A DNA stretch of 64,000 nucleotides from Aspidiotus rigidus. Its lineage: Eukaryota; Arthropoda; Insecta; Hemiptera; Diaspididae. The stretch lies in NCBI GenBank assembly GCA_035079385.1, contig JAVHKY010000039.1, forward strand, positions 1,054,001 to 1,118,000, in the 5' to 3' direction. This document shows positions 49,401 through 55,905 of this stretch, piece by piece (within the stretch, counting starts at the first letter, position 1; every line of letters starts with the position of its first letter). The notes under the pieces are model-generated. The model had not been told where the DNA came from. It saw only the letters and a list, made by a program, of their open reading frames with translations, and did no database searches. The position numbers and the translations under genes were made by a program.

Positions 49401-49903
49401 AAGAAAATATTTTCTACAGGTAGCTGAAGCCTTACTAGGATTCACGATGGGGGCATTTTTCAGTCAAATTAGCGATCCTCGATTTGGCGGTATATACTTG
49501 ACGTTATTTACTGCTGCTAGTCAGTTGGGATTACGATGGCCTACGAGTCTGTGCTTGTGGCTGGTAGACGTTCTTACGATCAAAACCTGTAGTCACGATG
49601 AAGCAACGGTAAAATTTTTCGAGAGAATGCTCTTTCTTCCTGAAGTTTCTTCAAAATTCCTATAAACTACTTTTACTTGCGTAGAATGTAGAAACGTGCA
49701 GCGTAATTCTCGATGGGTACTATACCGAAACTATTCTGAGTACCATAATCGGAGTCGTTTGGTTTTATTGGGGCGAAAAAGTCATTCGCGAGCTGGAAAG
49801 GCTGGATCAATTATCGTGGAGAGTAAGTGGAAATAAGATACAGGAAAAGAAGCTGCTGACCAATGATCAAAAGGAAGCGTCACAAACATACATTCTTAAT
49901 TAA
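28424..49903 (+). CDS. SLC33A1-like: Acetyl-coenzyme A transporter 1-like protein, copy B (9 coding exons, TE-filled intron)
   Basis: Tandem paralogue of copy A with the same predicted function in acetyl-CoA import into the ER. Exons: 28424-28684, 28757-28883, 28971-29139, 30975-31126, 48554-48750, 48972-49156, 49228-49348, 49420-49608, 49685-49903, giving 539 residues. Signatures: LLIYLYTLQCIPRGIS, GRRKTWAIP, QDVAVDGWCLTML, RGYAGICNSIGF, LKLMDAGVPRDKF, ISDPRFGGIYLTL, LCLWLVDVLTIKTC and LDGYYTETIL. The ATG at 28424 is preferred over an in-frame GTG at 28412; the protein has about 32 more N-terminal residues than copy A. Exons 2-8 match copy A in length and phase. Intron 3 carries a LINE fragment and intron 4 (17.4 kb) a nested PLE plus LTR element, so transcripts must splice across these. 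AATAAA at 49941 is a likely poly(A) signal. Confidence 0.9.
29641..30225 (-). pseudogene. 5'-truncated non-LTR retrotransposon (LINE), C-terminal part of the RT protein
   Basis: A 194-codon minus-strand frame in intron 3 of copy B matches the C-terminal, post-RT region common in insect LINE proteins: LRMLRCYVFSTLLYGYEPWT, IEAFEMFLYRRILKISW, KITNAEVLRQM, KRRKTSYIGHIMRG, then GRRQNSWLRDLRRW. No RT active site remains. At its 3' side is a short (AAG)n tail (29632-29641), typical of target-primed insertion. The start is not a real initiation site; the 5' end is truncated. Confidence 0.85.
30275..30320 (+). other. GATGA..CGAAACCGG motif next to the LINE fragment
   Basis: GAGGATGACC, ATGCG, then TCGAAACCGGTTCGTACC. 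It resembles motifs in the palindromes at 24011 and 58028 and lies just upstream of the minus-strand LINE piece. It may be the end of an untraced PLE-type element. Function is not known. Confidence 0.4.
31672..31957 (-). pseudogene. PLE fragment, part downstream of the RT core (3' half of the split target)
   Basis: Minus-strand peptide with GIEILKQIA, YSEGVVEEYLRKVETNE, YDSIMRIYSGS and YTNKMTVAFGGYNV. It aligns with the region between RT and GIY-YIG endonuclease in the PLE at 51478-54005 (DIVKQITEANG.., GVVDGVFWKMETKK, VRNYSGS, YTNKVIKAFNGYKV). It is cut at 31957 by the LTR element, and its continuation is on the other side at 46552. Confidence 0.85.
31958..34887 (+). repeat. 5' LTR, 2930 bp
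   Basis: Starts TGTTGCGTCAC, ends GAGACGCGACA. Every open frame within it recurs at +11664 with the same translation except at the very end, where GAC (34884) is TAC in the 3' LTR. 2.9 kb is long for a Ty3-type LTR. A minus-strand frame of 137 codons (32568-32981), rich in Arg, Ser and Glu, is present in both LTRs; whether it is expressed is unknown. Confidence 0.95.
34888..36892 (+). other. ~2-kb untranslated leader between 5' LTR and gag
   Basis: No long frame. Such leaders usually carry the packaging signal. Many short upstream ATGs occur, so gag translation must use internal initiation, splicing or reinitiation; the sequence does not show which. Confidence 0.6.
34894..34911 (+). promoter_or_regulatory. 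Candidate primer binding site of the 14.6-kb element
   Basis: TGGCATCCCTGGTGGGGA begins six bases after the 5' LTR. TGG at the start suits a tRNA 3' CCA, but I could not identify the tRNA; a second TGG at 34903 is an alternative. Confidence 0.4.
36893..38512 (+). CDS. gag: Gag of the 14.6-kb element, without a zinc knuckle
   Basis: 539 codons from the first in-frame ATG (an in-frame GTG seven codons earlier is ignored). The N-terminus is basic (MSKRKSKRLQK), followed by an acidic, low-complexity region and a strongly charged coiled-coil stretch about residues 85-130 (RRMDRKDDEDRARREEEK-like heptads). A folded capsid-like region follows at about 250-440 (DRFVQLFNSTIANRA.., AFLEHYWN.., FDEAKITYREGDPTFFVQQL). 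The last ~90 residues are Gly/Lys/Arg/Asn-rich with no cysteine, so the usual CCHC knuckle is missing and RNA binding would rely on this basic tail. Pol lies in the -1 frame, overlapping the gag end by 70 bp. Confidence 0.85.
   Translation: MSKRKSKRLQKLDPLNDSDGDQIDDEECSENEAANNMQKETANDNEVRDRSQTGRSNENEQSNSQQPQTSSHQSNELLTSLMFRMLERMDRKDDEDRARREEEKQRHEREEKLRNERELATLKALDHIMGTLTKSRTPDPNIGLITSVPQQNLPQIDNLPSSISSQAEQVRNSRVEHDPLLFGTSADGRPEKVIRSLSDMISEQAGLEKESGVNERERGLVRTEERAESTSASNSGIPPPTSSIVTESSELRKIEIAHKYNKYIESLYEAVSRQCRPYRGDGKISPDRFVQLFNSTIANRAIPPREQTRFFIRLVQVSDPAWAGGIPDEKESLSNIQKAFLEHYWNSDLQELALREFDEAKITYREGDPTFFVQQLDSWHARLSALTKVKLSTSDIIKRLIEKMPAKKRDLLRVGRCQSFADFKSLVINVVHPSDFSNKEPASKTTTSESSEKGGKGRWKSFGNKPNYSQYGTTTGRKEQNTNPPTSHSNNATKSRGGESGKLYDPLDNRRSDQKDRKDTGFSEKGNANSSTHTNQPEN
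38443..43320 (+). CDS. pol: Pol: SGNH-like domain, protease, RT, degenerate RNase H, integrase core, second RNase H, integrase C-terminal domain
   Basis: Frame opens after TAG at 38440 and runs 1585 codons from 38563, with no obvious ATG, so it is presumably reached by -1 frameshift from gag. Numbering from 38563. Residues ~20-215: SGNH-hydrolase-like (IGDT 23-26, GFSD 81-84, PPP 120-122, VQLKG 186-190). Retropepsin: LVDSGATVCVF, D287. RT: D595 (SSFDFNHGF) and YVDD 659-662. First RNase H position: D, E, D replaced by H817, about V859, S883. Integrase: H1053, H1058, C1088, C1091; D1120, D1183, E1218. Second RNase H: D1335 (YCDGA), E1374 (NQAEIYA), D1398 (HTDSAYL), H1450 and D1460 (GHS..FGN.EVDYMA). 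Then ~1515-1580: integrase C-terminal SH3-like/GPF-type module (GDVVAV.., KRYDGEFLVIKKIGSNAY). RT and integrase calls are firm; SGNH is inference from spaced motifs. Confidence 0.9.
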   Translation, partial: EGHGLFRERKREFQHTHKSAGKLKDPPPPVTPEEGDNLAELANRPDRFPAGGPFRLFKIFQLIGDTLFFDFLKFFNVKTVTQHNSKLKKFFLVYQFITIDYLLNAVETASEFHQFVALTTGFSDQALSHKREAAGFHKSLLKIVSRLLDKRVDFILLVIPPPHPGNNNFREWAFYQEIRNVYKSVNDQFPENTRLVYLDTVFYTVRHRGGDVVITDDDGYPAEVNVQLKGNVYSKVGGSITQFQKQAVSDCIDRIAVVTNEAKSAGQLSLGELSMREAQAGMESDSPRKTVLRRDLVDQGLTLEESEGVLFHIDGEIGLACTLMLVDSGATVCVFNKEFTDRIYRTSPGSIVFLKIKYPVRIALAVGESQSIDFIAIVEAKLSGRTVYIAGLIVTGLTEDVLLGGNFLLKYGAVIDYRNLLMNLNPPGKGEPEITVPLSGAARRFTLQVLDASEERVPELFVYDHRKEFANLSLSVMRSSPGDERSELLSALKEKLYEAMAEEIITRKQAEQAFCRLSPYIMVFRQQLGKWNGGEIDLKFKATESWKVKKYGYPKVYQKAIESEIKRLLELEVIARSNTQYVHPIVISPKGDGSIRMCVDAAAFNQIVCAEHHDPPRIESFLFDESLGGIFSSFDFNHGFLQISLGKETSKFLGIQINGETYEYRRLPFGTKVSGSVFNRVVRGVIFQGIEEATNVKIYVDDVKVQTNDYELHISLLEKIVRNVLESGMTLSLKKTHLFRPKLKFLGHTITDGVISKNFDKGEFFTKFEKKYFKNSKFHLPSKRSVQQLVGFLNWYSRFIPKYSSLVSPLLDLLSGGNPIKTDESHELAYYNLKKEFFREFELKQPKFGEPFYLVVHFVENAMTGCIFQCVEDGQVNIITMTNCRFPDTIVRKPKVLQVLYSIYYVLKRYKDLLLGYRIKLGSKALTLLRTIRDLAEVNGVCAKWYTFINSFDVDPEGYENNAFESTFQMLRQFEMIAQVTAGEPVEIQSMFENEWAPAIESCENIEERWTAIRATVAGADHEAPELLCTLFEDIRAHQNTDPFCVKVMSQIKTANQSKFCIDEGVLYKIAEGGAQLLVVPAHDIIDIIIFFHEFYIHAGIEKTTALIKRQFYYKDLKRHVAATLSRCVVCKHNKNSNKPIHPRRSRVEARIPGDVVSVDIFGPLPLRRGGIIAVFVAIDRLSGFVLYHPLKSVKTESFVRAMGHVLETYDALDIPINSVLSDNARQFNSNQWVEFLHEHQIKPKFTMAYTPQSNPAERGMRDLGEKIRLCMNANQNPGNDHSRWYRDLKRIEKTLNAMPKSHGYSPNQILGITELNPLPMSSVEIRVPNPVVLIEHKTKTLTENVCIQNVRLERKAAPFKFPYDDKGWAHVYCDGAVSQKNYHVAAIAVWVAQSHKANVAKVVLPAVTNNQAEIYAVISALQVAYANRVSKVVIHTDSAYLTDLIDEGLLTKTNQKFATYQNNEWLERLIDVRNVFGKENIQIKHVPGHSVDFGNLEVDYMAQNAIKEYRSWVNIITQDLSPRERIWAYVANFKTLDFERDVHHDMISGKTYTQYQEGDVVAVRQHKLSQAYYGLTKKFFKRYDGEFLVIKKIGSNAYLIRDTCSGHEAMANVRQLTLIRKRDE
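43321..43621 (+). other. 3' untranslated part with short purine tract before the 3' LTR
   Basis: About 300 bp between pol stop and 3' LTR. AGGGGG at 43612-43617 is the only purine run close to the LTR and a weak candidate polypurine tract. Confidence 0.45.
43622..46551 (+). repeat. 3' LTR, 2930 bp
   Basis: Same sequence as the 5' LTR at +11664, ending GAGACGCTACA followed by the CTTT target duplication. The one base difference I noticed is T46548 against G34884. Confidence 0.95.
46552..46745 (-). pseudogene. PLE fragment, 5' half of the target split by the LTR element
   Basis: Minus-strand peptide LENNRMDYKIYSKPTHTDT then PNDSYYHSKHK and SSLKNDEGK, matching LENNRIDYRIYRKPTHPNDS.. in the PLE at 51478-54005. 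It runs up to the LTR boundary. Joining it with the other half after removing one CTTT copy keeps a single reading frame. Upstream the fragment ends near a T-run at 46736-46750, so the RT core is missing. Confidence 0.85.
47226..47471 (-). CDS. Unassigned 81-residue frame in intron 4 of copy B
   Basis: ATG to TAA on the minus strand. It is a mixed charged/hydrophobic sequence (LLEAVHKKLVMDGVVSEEL, EKSPEKIAVYKDNETK, DSVLKFEKVYRELE) without low complexity, and looks more like protein than the surrounding noise. No family was recognised. It could be a processed-gene relic, part of an untraced transposon, or chance. Confidence 0.3.
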   Translation of the reverse strand: MAIAPPLIEASWVCYATKRFFLLEAVHKKLVMDGVVSEELEVYEKSPEKIAVYKDNETKEIHNITDFDSVLKFEKVYRELE

Positions 49904-49940
49904 TCTGAGATTATACTCGAACAATCGCGAAGAGTTCCGC

Positions 49941-49946
49941 AATAAA
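49941..49946 (+). terminator. Candidate poly(A) signal of SLC33A1 copy B
   Basis: AATAAA 38 bp after the stop codon, followed by T-rich sequence. Confidence 0.55.
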
Positions 49947-51477
49947 ATTTCTCTTTTTTAATTCGGGCGTTATCTTCATTTCGGGCTGATCGACGCGTTC
50001 ATCCTCTCGAGATGTACTGAAAATTCATCGAAGGCTTATCTCATACCTGCTGATCCTACTATATTCATTTTTCCATGTTTCAGTACGAATCTAATTTGCT
50101 AAAAAAAAGAATTAATAACATAGAAATTTACTACTTTGTAAACCTTTGATACTCATATTCAGACCATAGTCTTGAAGCAGTAGTACATCCAAGATTCAAG
50201 AGGGAGAGGGCATGATTGCTTGTATTAATTACTACTTCGCGATAAATTTTACTCATGAATTAATTATTTTGAAAAACAAGGTCGGGAAGGGAATATCACA
50301 CAAATTCCGTCTCTTCCTCAAGCTACTTCTGTAAAACACGGGAAAACATCATTGATATTTTATTTTTCCTAACAACCTTGAATTTTCGTACTGAACTTGA
50401 TAAATGAGAGTGCTATTTAAGCTAATGGTCTAGACTCGGAGGACCTACAGGTCATACCCCTAATCACGAGTGACCTTGACCCATATTGACTATCTCGAAA
50501 ATCTCTACACAGAATAATTTTTCCAAGTCAACCTTTTCAAATATCAGATGAAAGTAAAAACTTCTCCTAGTCTGGAGAAATTTTTTCAATTTTCAGTGCT
50601 CTGCTTACCCCTCATCACCTCAATATAAGTTCCAATATCATAATCAGAGCCCGGATTCCTCGGCTTTTGTCGAATCATTTTGCTAAGGCCAAAAAGCTTC
50701 AAAATCAGATGGAAGTTGATTTTAGGGGTAGTGGGGCCTGTAAAACAAATTCCATCTTGCTGAAAATTGCCGAAAATGTAATAAATGCCGAAAACGGGGT
50801 TTAAAGTGAACATAGCCAAAAAAGACCATTTTGTTAAATATCGTCTAAAACTGTAAAATTTCGGGCAAAATTTTCTTAATTATGATTAAAATTTAGCAAT
50901 TTTGGTGAAAATTGGGCAGTTTTTTTTTTAAATATTATTTTTAGTTTAATGTTGAAAAATTAAAAATTTTGATTGAAAAATTCCTAGGATTTTTTATTGA
51001 TGTGTTTAACCCCCCGAAAATCGTTTATTCTGGTCAAAACCACGTAATTTTGGTCGTAAATAGGATAATTCGGATCGTGAATTTGTAAAAGCACAGAAAA
51101 CGCATGTTTTCTTCATTATTTTAAAAATGCCGAATAATGCTGAAAATGCAACATTAAGTGCCGAAACGTTTCATTTTTAGTACCGAAAAATCCGGCCTCT
51201 GATCATAATAAATCGATTTATCAAATTGATCGATCATATAAAATTTTGATGTATCTGTCTCGGGAATGCGATGACGTCATAGTAGCATCCCTCTACCAGT
51301 AATTCCCAGCTTGATATAGACCGAATACTCCGGACGTGACGTGCTCGTTCGCTTCGCTCGTTCGTCTCCTCCTTCCCACCCACAGTTTCGTAGCCTAGTA
51401 TAAACCAAATATACGGTGTGCTAATATATACTCGGAACTCATATTGAGTGAGTAAGGACGGTGTAATTAGAGCACTA
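49947..51477. other. No gene recognised
   Basis: AT-rich spacer. 50750-51190 has many degenerate GCCGAAAAT/AATTTTGG motifs in both orientations, a decayed short-period repeat. A CGCTCGTTCG-type box occurs near 51345, as in other repeats of the window. Confidence 0.5.
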
Positions 51478-51537
51478 ATATTGAAAAAGGTTTCCAAATC
51501 TACAATTCTACTTTAATAGGTAGTTGCTTTTATTAGA

Positions 51538-51589
51538 GTGATTTCGGATATCATCCCATCATCAGTTAAGTAATGCAGAGGAGGATCAC
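51538..51589 (-). ncRNA. Hammerhead-ribozyme-like motif in the PLE terminal repeat
   Basis: On the minus strand, GTGATC..CTGATGA..GGATGATATCC..GAAATCAC. CTGATGA and GAAA match the conserved hammerhead core. GTGAT pairs with ATCAC as stem III, extendable by one pair, placing C after U16.1 as the cleavage base, and GGAT/ATCC forms stem II. Weak points: two extra bases separate CTGATGA from stem II, and no good stem I is seen. PLEs are known to carry minimal hammerheads. The opposite end (53921-53945) has ATGATGA and GAAA with a C to A change in the core. Confidence 0.4.
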
Positions 51590-52040
51590 TAATCTACAAA
51601 ACAAGATCCGACAGAACAACTTGATTTTGACAAAGGCGGAACACGGTAGTGGTAATGGAGAAGGTGGACTACACCCAAAAAGTGGGACAGAGAATAAATA
51701 CCAAGAGCTGAAAATGACCCAACATTGAAATACCAAGATGACCTGAAAGCTGTGCTGAAACGGAACAATGTATAGCTGGGAATGGAAGGACGTTTGACAT
51801 GAAACCGGTAGTACCAAAACTCAAGGGGCTTGTAAAACTTCACAAAGCGAACCATCCGATGGGACCCCTAGTTAACAGCATCACCATGCTACAAGATAGC
51901 GAAGATCGTAGCCACATTCCTGGAAGAAAACTACCAGTTTGTACCCAGACAAAGCACCAGAAAAAACGGAGAGCTAATTGAGCAACTGGACAAGTTGGAA
52001 ATCGAGAGTAAAGATAAGCTGGTATCCTTTGATGTGGCAG

Positions 52041-52575
52041 TCATCATCATCATCATCATCATTTATTAGCTTCCCCTTGACAGGAGGTTGCTATCGACAC
52101 GTTATACATTTGACTAGATTTACATTACAGTATTATATCACTACATCACTCATTAAAGATAATCTTCTTCTGCCTCTGCCTGGTTTCCCAACTATCTTCC
52201 CCTGCACAACGAGTTTGAACAATTCATCTTCTCGGCATTTCTTAGTTATGAATCTACATTTAATTTTGTTCATTTCCTCCATCATCTTCTTCTCCATTAA
52301 TCCTACACGGCGCAGCACTTCCACGTTGGTTACCTTATCTGTCCATCTGATTCGTCCCATTCTCCTGTATGACCACATTTCAAAGGACTCTACTTTCTTC
52401 CTAGCCGCTTTTGACTTATCCATGTCTCCGCCCCACACCGCGCTACCGACCATACGTGTAGCATTTGAGCAGTTTCAGTTTGGTCTGCATATTCAGCTTT
52501 CTGTCCCGTAGCACTCGTTCCATCTCGTTAAAGGTTGTCCTTGCCATACCTATTCTCGTTTTATGCTCCAGTACC
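52041..52575 (-). pseudogene. LINE fragment inserted in the PLE reverse transcriptase
   Basis: Minus-strand coding for the post-RT part of an insect LINE protein in two frames: NMQTKLKLLKCYTYGR, then VESFEMWSYRRMGRIRW, KVTNVEVLRRVG and GKIVGKPGRGRRRLS. Its 3' end carries a (TGA)n tail, seen as (TCA)n at 52041-52061. It is 5'-truncated and related in type, but not identical, to the LINE piece at 29641-30225. Confidence 0.85.
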
Positions 52576-52883
52576 ATACTAAAATAGGAACTTCTGCAAA
52601 AACAACGATGCCATGGGAACCTTGATAGGCCGAAGTACGCCAACATAATGGACGAGATCTTGAGGCAGAACTACTGCCACTTCAATAACAGGTTCTACAT
52701 TCAGGAAAGGGGACTTGCGATGAGATCACCGCTGTCACCGATACTAGCGGAGATATTCATGAATGATATGGAAAACAAGATATTGAAGGGCAGCAAGTTC
52801 AGAAACTCGATCAAGCACTAAGCCAGATATGTAGATGATATCCTAATTGTGTGGTCAGGCACCGGTAGACAGGTGGACCTACA

Positions 52884-53288
52884 GTGGAAAAATGTAATGA
52901 GACCATCGGCTATTTGGACCTTACACGAACACTGGAGAACAACAGGATAGACTACAGGATCTACAGGAAGCCGACGCATCCAAATGACTCCTACCACCAC
53001 CCCAGGCACAAGTCAGCGGCAATTCAGAACTACTGCCATCGAGCAATTTCTGTCCTCAGGAAACAACAAAGAGAAGAGGAAAGAGCTCGGGATATAGTAA
53101 AGCAGATCACAGAAGCCAATGGGTTACATAGAGGTGTGGTGGATGGCGTCTTTTGGAAGATGGAAACAAAGAAGGGAACCCATGATGGCATAGTGAGAAA
53201 CTACTCCGGATCAATACCATACATAGGGAAGTACACAAACAAAGTGATAAAGGCATTCAATGGCTACAAAGTAAAGGAGTATCCATAA
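52884..53288 (+). CDS. PLE connector region between RT and endonuclease
   Basis: 134 codons without an internal stop: GYLDLTRTLENNRIDYRIYR then PTHPNDSYHHPRHK, HRAISVLRKQQREEERA and YTNKVIKAFNGYKV. The PLE family places this conserved stretch after the YVDD motif. Its first part aligns with 46552-46745 and its second with 31672-31957. The M at the start is not a real initiation site. Confidence 0.8.
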   Translation: MEKCNETIGYLDLTRTLENNRIDYRIYRKPTHPNDSYHHPRHKSAAIQNYCHRAISVLRKQQREEERARDIVKQITEANGLHRGVVDGVFWKMETKKGTHDGIVRNYSGSIPYIGKYTNKVIKAFNGYKVKEYP

Positions 53289-53298
53289 TAACCAACGC

Positions 53299-53700
53299 AT
53301 GGTGAAGAGAATCAGCAATGACCAGACAGAAGAAAAGGACAAGGAAAGCTTGAGCGGAGTGTACAAGCTCAGTTGTAAGCAGTGCGAGGGCATCTACATC
53401 GATGAGACTGAGAGAAAATTTGAGATCAGGAAAAAGAAGCACAAAAAGTCAAGGGAAAGAGAAGATGGCAAGTCACTGTTTGGTAAACACTGTAAGGAAG
53501 AACAGCACAATGGAGAGGGAATATTTGAAATAATACATGTGGAGAATTGCACAAAGAAAATAAAACTCTGGGAACAACTGGAGATTGCAAAAGTAAAGAG
53601 GAAGAAAGGCAGGCTCGTGAACAATGTAATCACGTTTGATAGTAAAAAATTATTCGGCCTGATGACTGGACGAGAGAAGAAGAACAGAACTAACCAATAA
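53299..53700 (+). CDS. PLE GIY-YIG endonuclease domain
   Basis: 133 codons. GVYKLSCKQCEGIYIDETER shows the GIY (here GVY) and YIG (here YID) motifs plus the CxxC pair typical of Penelope endonucleases; then FEIRKKKH (family R..EH), FGKHCKEEQHN, and LWEQLEIAK with the catalytic Glu. Replacement of G by D in YIG may weaken it. This domain cuts the target for insertion in complete PLEs. It is one frame away from the preceding connector. Confidence 0.85.
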   Translation: MVKRISNDQTEEKDKESLSGVYKLSCKQCEGIYIDETERKFEIRKKKHKKSREREDGKSLFGKHCKEEQHNGEGIFEIIHVENCTKKIKLWEQLEIAKVKRKKGRLVNNVITFDSKKLFGLMTGREKKNRTNQ

Positions 53701-54005
53701 ACCAGGGAGCCAATAGAAACGCAGTATTTAGGCCAATAGAGTGAACCAATCACCAAGCAGTATGTTATAGCCAATAAGAACACAATATCATATTATTATT
53801 GAAAGAATAAGTTTCTAAGAGTGAACCAATCACAACACAGCATTGTTGTAGCCAATAAGATCACAGTGTTCTACTATAAAAACTTATGTCTAAGACCTTG
53901 TTCTCCATTTGCGACACAAATGATGATGGGATGACACCCGAAAGCACCCTTGTAAAAGCAACTAATAAAGTACAATATTGTCCATTTGGAAAACTTTCTC
54001 AATAA

Positions 54006-54239
54006 TATATACTCCACGTTGGGCTCTTTAGCTGGTGGGCTTCCTCACTCCGCTCGTTCGACTACTAGTCTTTAAAATTGTATACAGAGGGTCTCGCCTC
54101 ATGCACTGTTTGTTAGAGTAACTTATATATGTATACAGGCTCCATCACGCCAAGGCCACTAGTGACGTCATAGTACGCTCTGGGTGAAATTTTTCCAAGT
54201 CCCATAATTGAGTCAAAATTATTGACGACGTGACTACTC
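54006..54239. other. Spacer, no gene
   Basis: Repeat-like AT-rich sequence with a CCGCTCGTTCG box near 54050. Confidence 0.5.
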
Positions 54240-54480
54240 AATGGATGACGTCATATTCACAAAACCGCCTGACAGTTTTTGTGACAGGTTTTCCAAAAGT
54301 AGTCCACTGTGAAAAAACTGTGGCGGTTCTTCCAGAAGGAGTGCCACCCAAAAAACTGTGATGATTTCTCGCAACGGTTTTTCCAAAAGTAAGCCCAGTC
54401 AAGAAACCGTGGCAGTTTTTTGTGACTTTCTTTCGAAAGTAGTCCCAATCGAGGCGATTTCCCAGCCTCGTGGGGGTGGA
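54240..54480. repeat. ~60-bp tandem repeat (AACCGTGGCAGTTTTTTGTG family)
   Basis: About four degenerate units of CTGTGGCGGTTCTTCCAGAA / GTAGTCCCAGTC type. A related sequence lies at 22550-22660. Confidence 0.75.
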
Positions 54481-55559
54481 TTTTCATAAAGTTCTCTTTC
54501 TGATATTTGTAGGTCGGTGGACGGAAGTTTTCCAGTTTCTACACCTGATATGCAGAGCTCAACAGACAATTTTTGGATTAGTCTTAACCTCCTCCTCAGT
54601 TAGGAAAAAACTTGTCGCAACTTGAATTTTATTCTCTTTTCTAATATCTTCCTTGTTTTCGCACCCTTTTCCCAAATTTTTTCAAGTGTGGGAAGACTAA
54701 CTTTTTATAAAGTGAGGTCTGTCCATCCTACGCAACCCAACTGCGGATATTGACCCTGGAGAAACTCAAGCGTGTGAACGTTCAGCTTTTGCCAAATCCG
54801 ACCCATCCTTTGAGGAAGCAACCGTTATGCTCGTTCACCAAGCTGCGACCAAACTTGAAGTGATTGCTATGGTTTCCACCCTATGAAACTGTAATTCATT
54901 ATTGGTCAGTTTTGAAAAATTCAGGGAAATCGTTTAGCAGAGACTCTCTAAAATTTTTGCTAAATTTTCCTTCTGTATCACTTTTATTCACTAAGTATCT
55001 CGATATCTTATTTTGGTGGATTAAAATCAGTAGGCTAGGAATTCGCTTCTAAGAAAACTTATGGTAATTGTAATACAATTGCTAATATGCCTCGAAATTT
55101 TGCGCAAGTTGACTTCATGCATTACCTATATCCCTCTTCGTGGTACCAATTACGAAAGAGCTCTTGTAATCTATACACGCTAAGATAAATTGATGTTTAT
55201 TTTTCACATGCGTAAAATATACATACTAGATAGATTGTATGTGTATCCATGTAAATAGGAGAGTCACACAATAAACACCGTATTCATTATTGGATTTGGG
55301 AATCTGTGTCATAAGATTCATAGAAAAGTTTCAAGTACGCTTATTGCAGATAAAGAAAGAAATATGCGAATAATTTATAAGTTGCATTCTCTCAAACCTT
55401 GATCCTATGTTTTCTTTCAATCTATGTGGTACAATCTAGTTCGAGAAAACTGTTTAAAAATTTTAATTAAAACTATATAAAAAACTCGCAGCCCACATCG
55501 CGTGACCCGCTCGGGGTTGCCTTCATTAACTTTGTTAATTGAGGCAAACAGAGAAACTG
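54481..55559. other. No gene recognised
   Basis: AT-rich intergenic sequence without a convincing frame or repeat. Confidence 0.5.
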
Positions 55560-55905
55560 CTCTATCAGAGTCATTGTTTTCTTGTTCCTAAATAGCTTGA
55601 ACAAGTAGCCTAAAAATTTCAAACTCCAGCCTTCATCATACTAGGCCTATAATGACTACCCAGAAAAATTTCGAATTTTAGCCTTCGTTGAGCCTAATAT
55701 ACTATACTGCGCCTATACGAAGTAGGCTGAAAAATGTCAAACCTTAGCCTTCAATATACTAAGCCTAATATACGATACTAAGCCTATAAAAAGAAGCTTA
55801 ACAATTTCGAATTTTAGCCTTTGTTGTACTAGGCTTGATATACAATATAACTAGGCTTATCCTAACTAGGCTTAATATATACTAACTAGCCTGAAACACC
55901 TTCTC
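55560..55905. repeat. Degenerate minisatellite with AGCCTAATATACTA motifs
   Basis: Roughly three to four units of about 85 bp: TTTCGAATTTTAGCCTTCGT, GAGCCTAATATACTATACT, GCCTATA..AGTAGGCTGAAAA. Similar GCCTAGTATA motifs occur at 18500, 19340 and 21730. Confidence 0.65.

Larger units (their letters stand above)
51478..54005 (+). mobile_element. Penelope-like element with GIY-YIG endonuclease, interrupted by a LINE fragment
   Basis: Both ends carry related ~86-bp sequence in opposite orientation (51478-51564 inverted; 53921-54005 direct), sharing TGATGATGGGATGA and TAAAAGCAACTA. Inverted pseudo-LTRs are known for PLEs. Coding blocks on +: 51799-52041 (PKLKGLVKLHKANHPMGPL, then DKLVSFDVA), 52640-52880 (GLAMRSPLSPILAEIFM and ARYVDDILIVW), 52884-53288 (connector) and 53299-53700 (endonuclease). 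A stop lies just before the YVDD block, and a minus-strand LINE piece sits within the RT at 52041-52575, so this copy is dead. Confidence 0.9.

Noticed and set aside
53394..53783. 129-codon minus-strand frame opposite the GIY-YIG domain.
   Set aside because: Shadow of the endonuclease frame; the plus strand has the family motifs.
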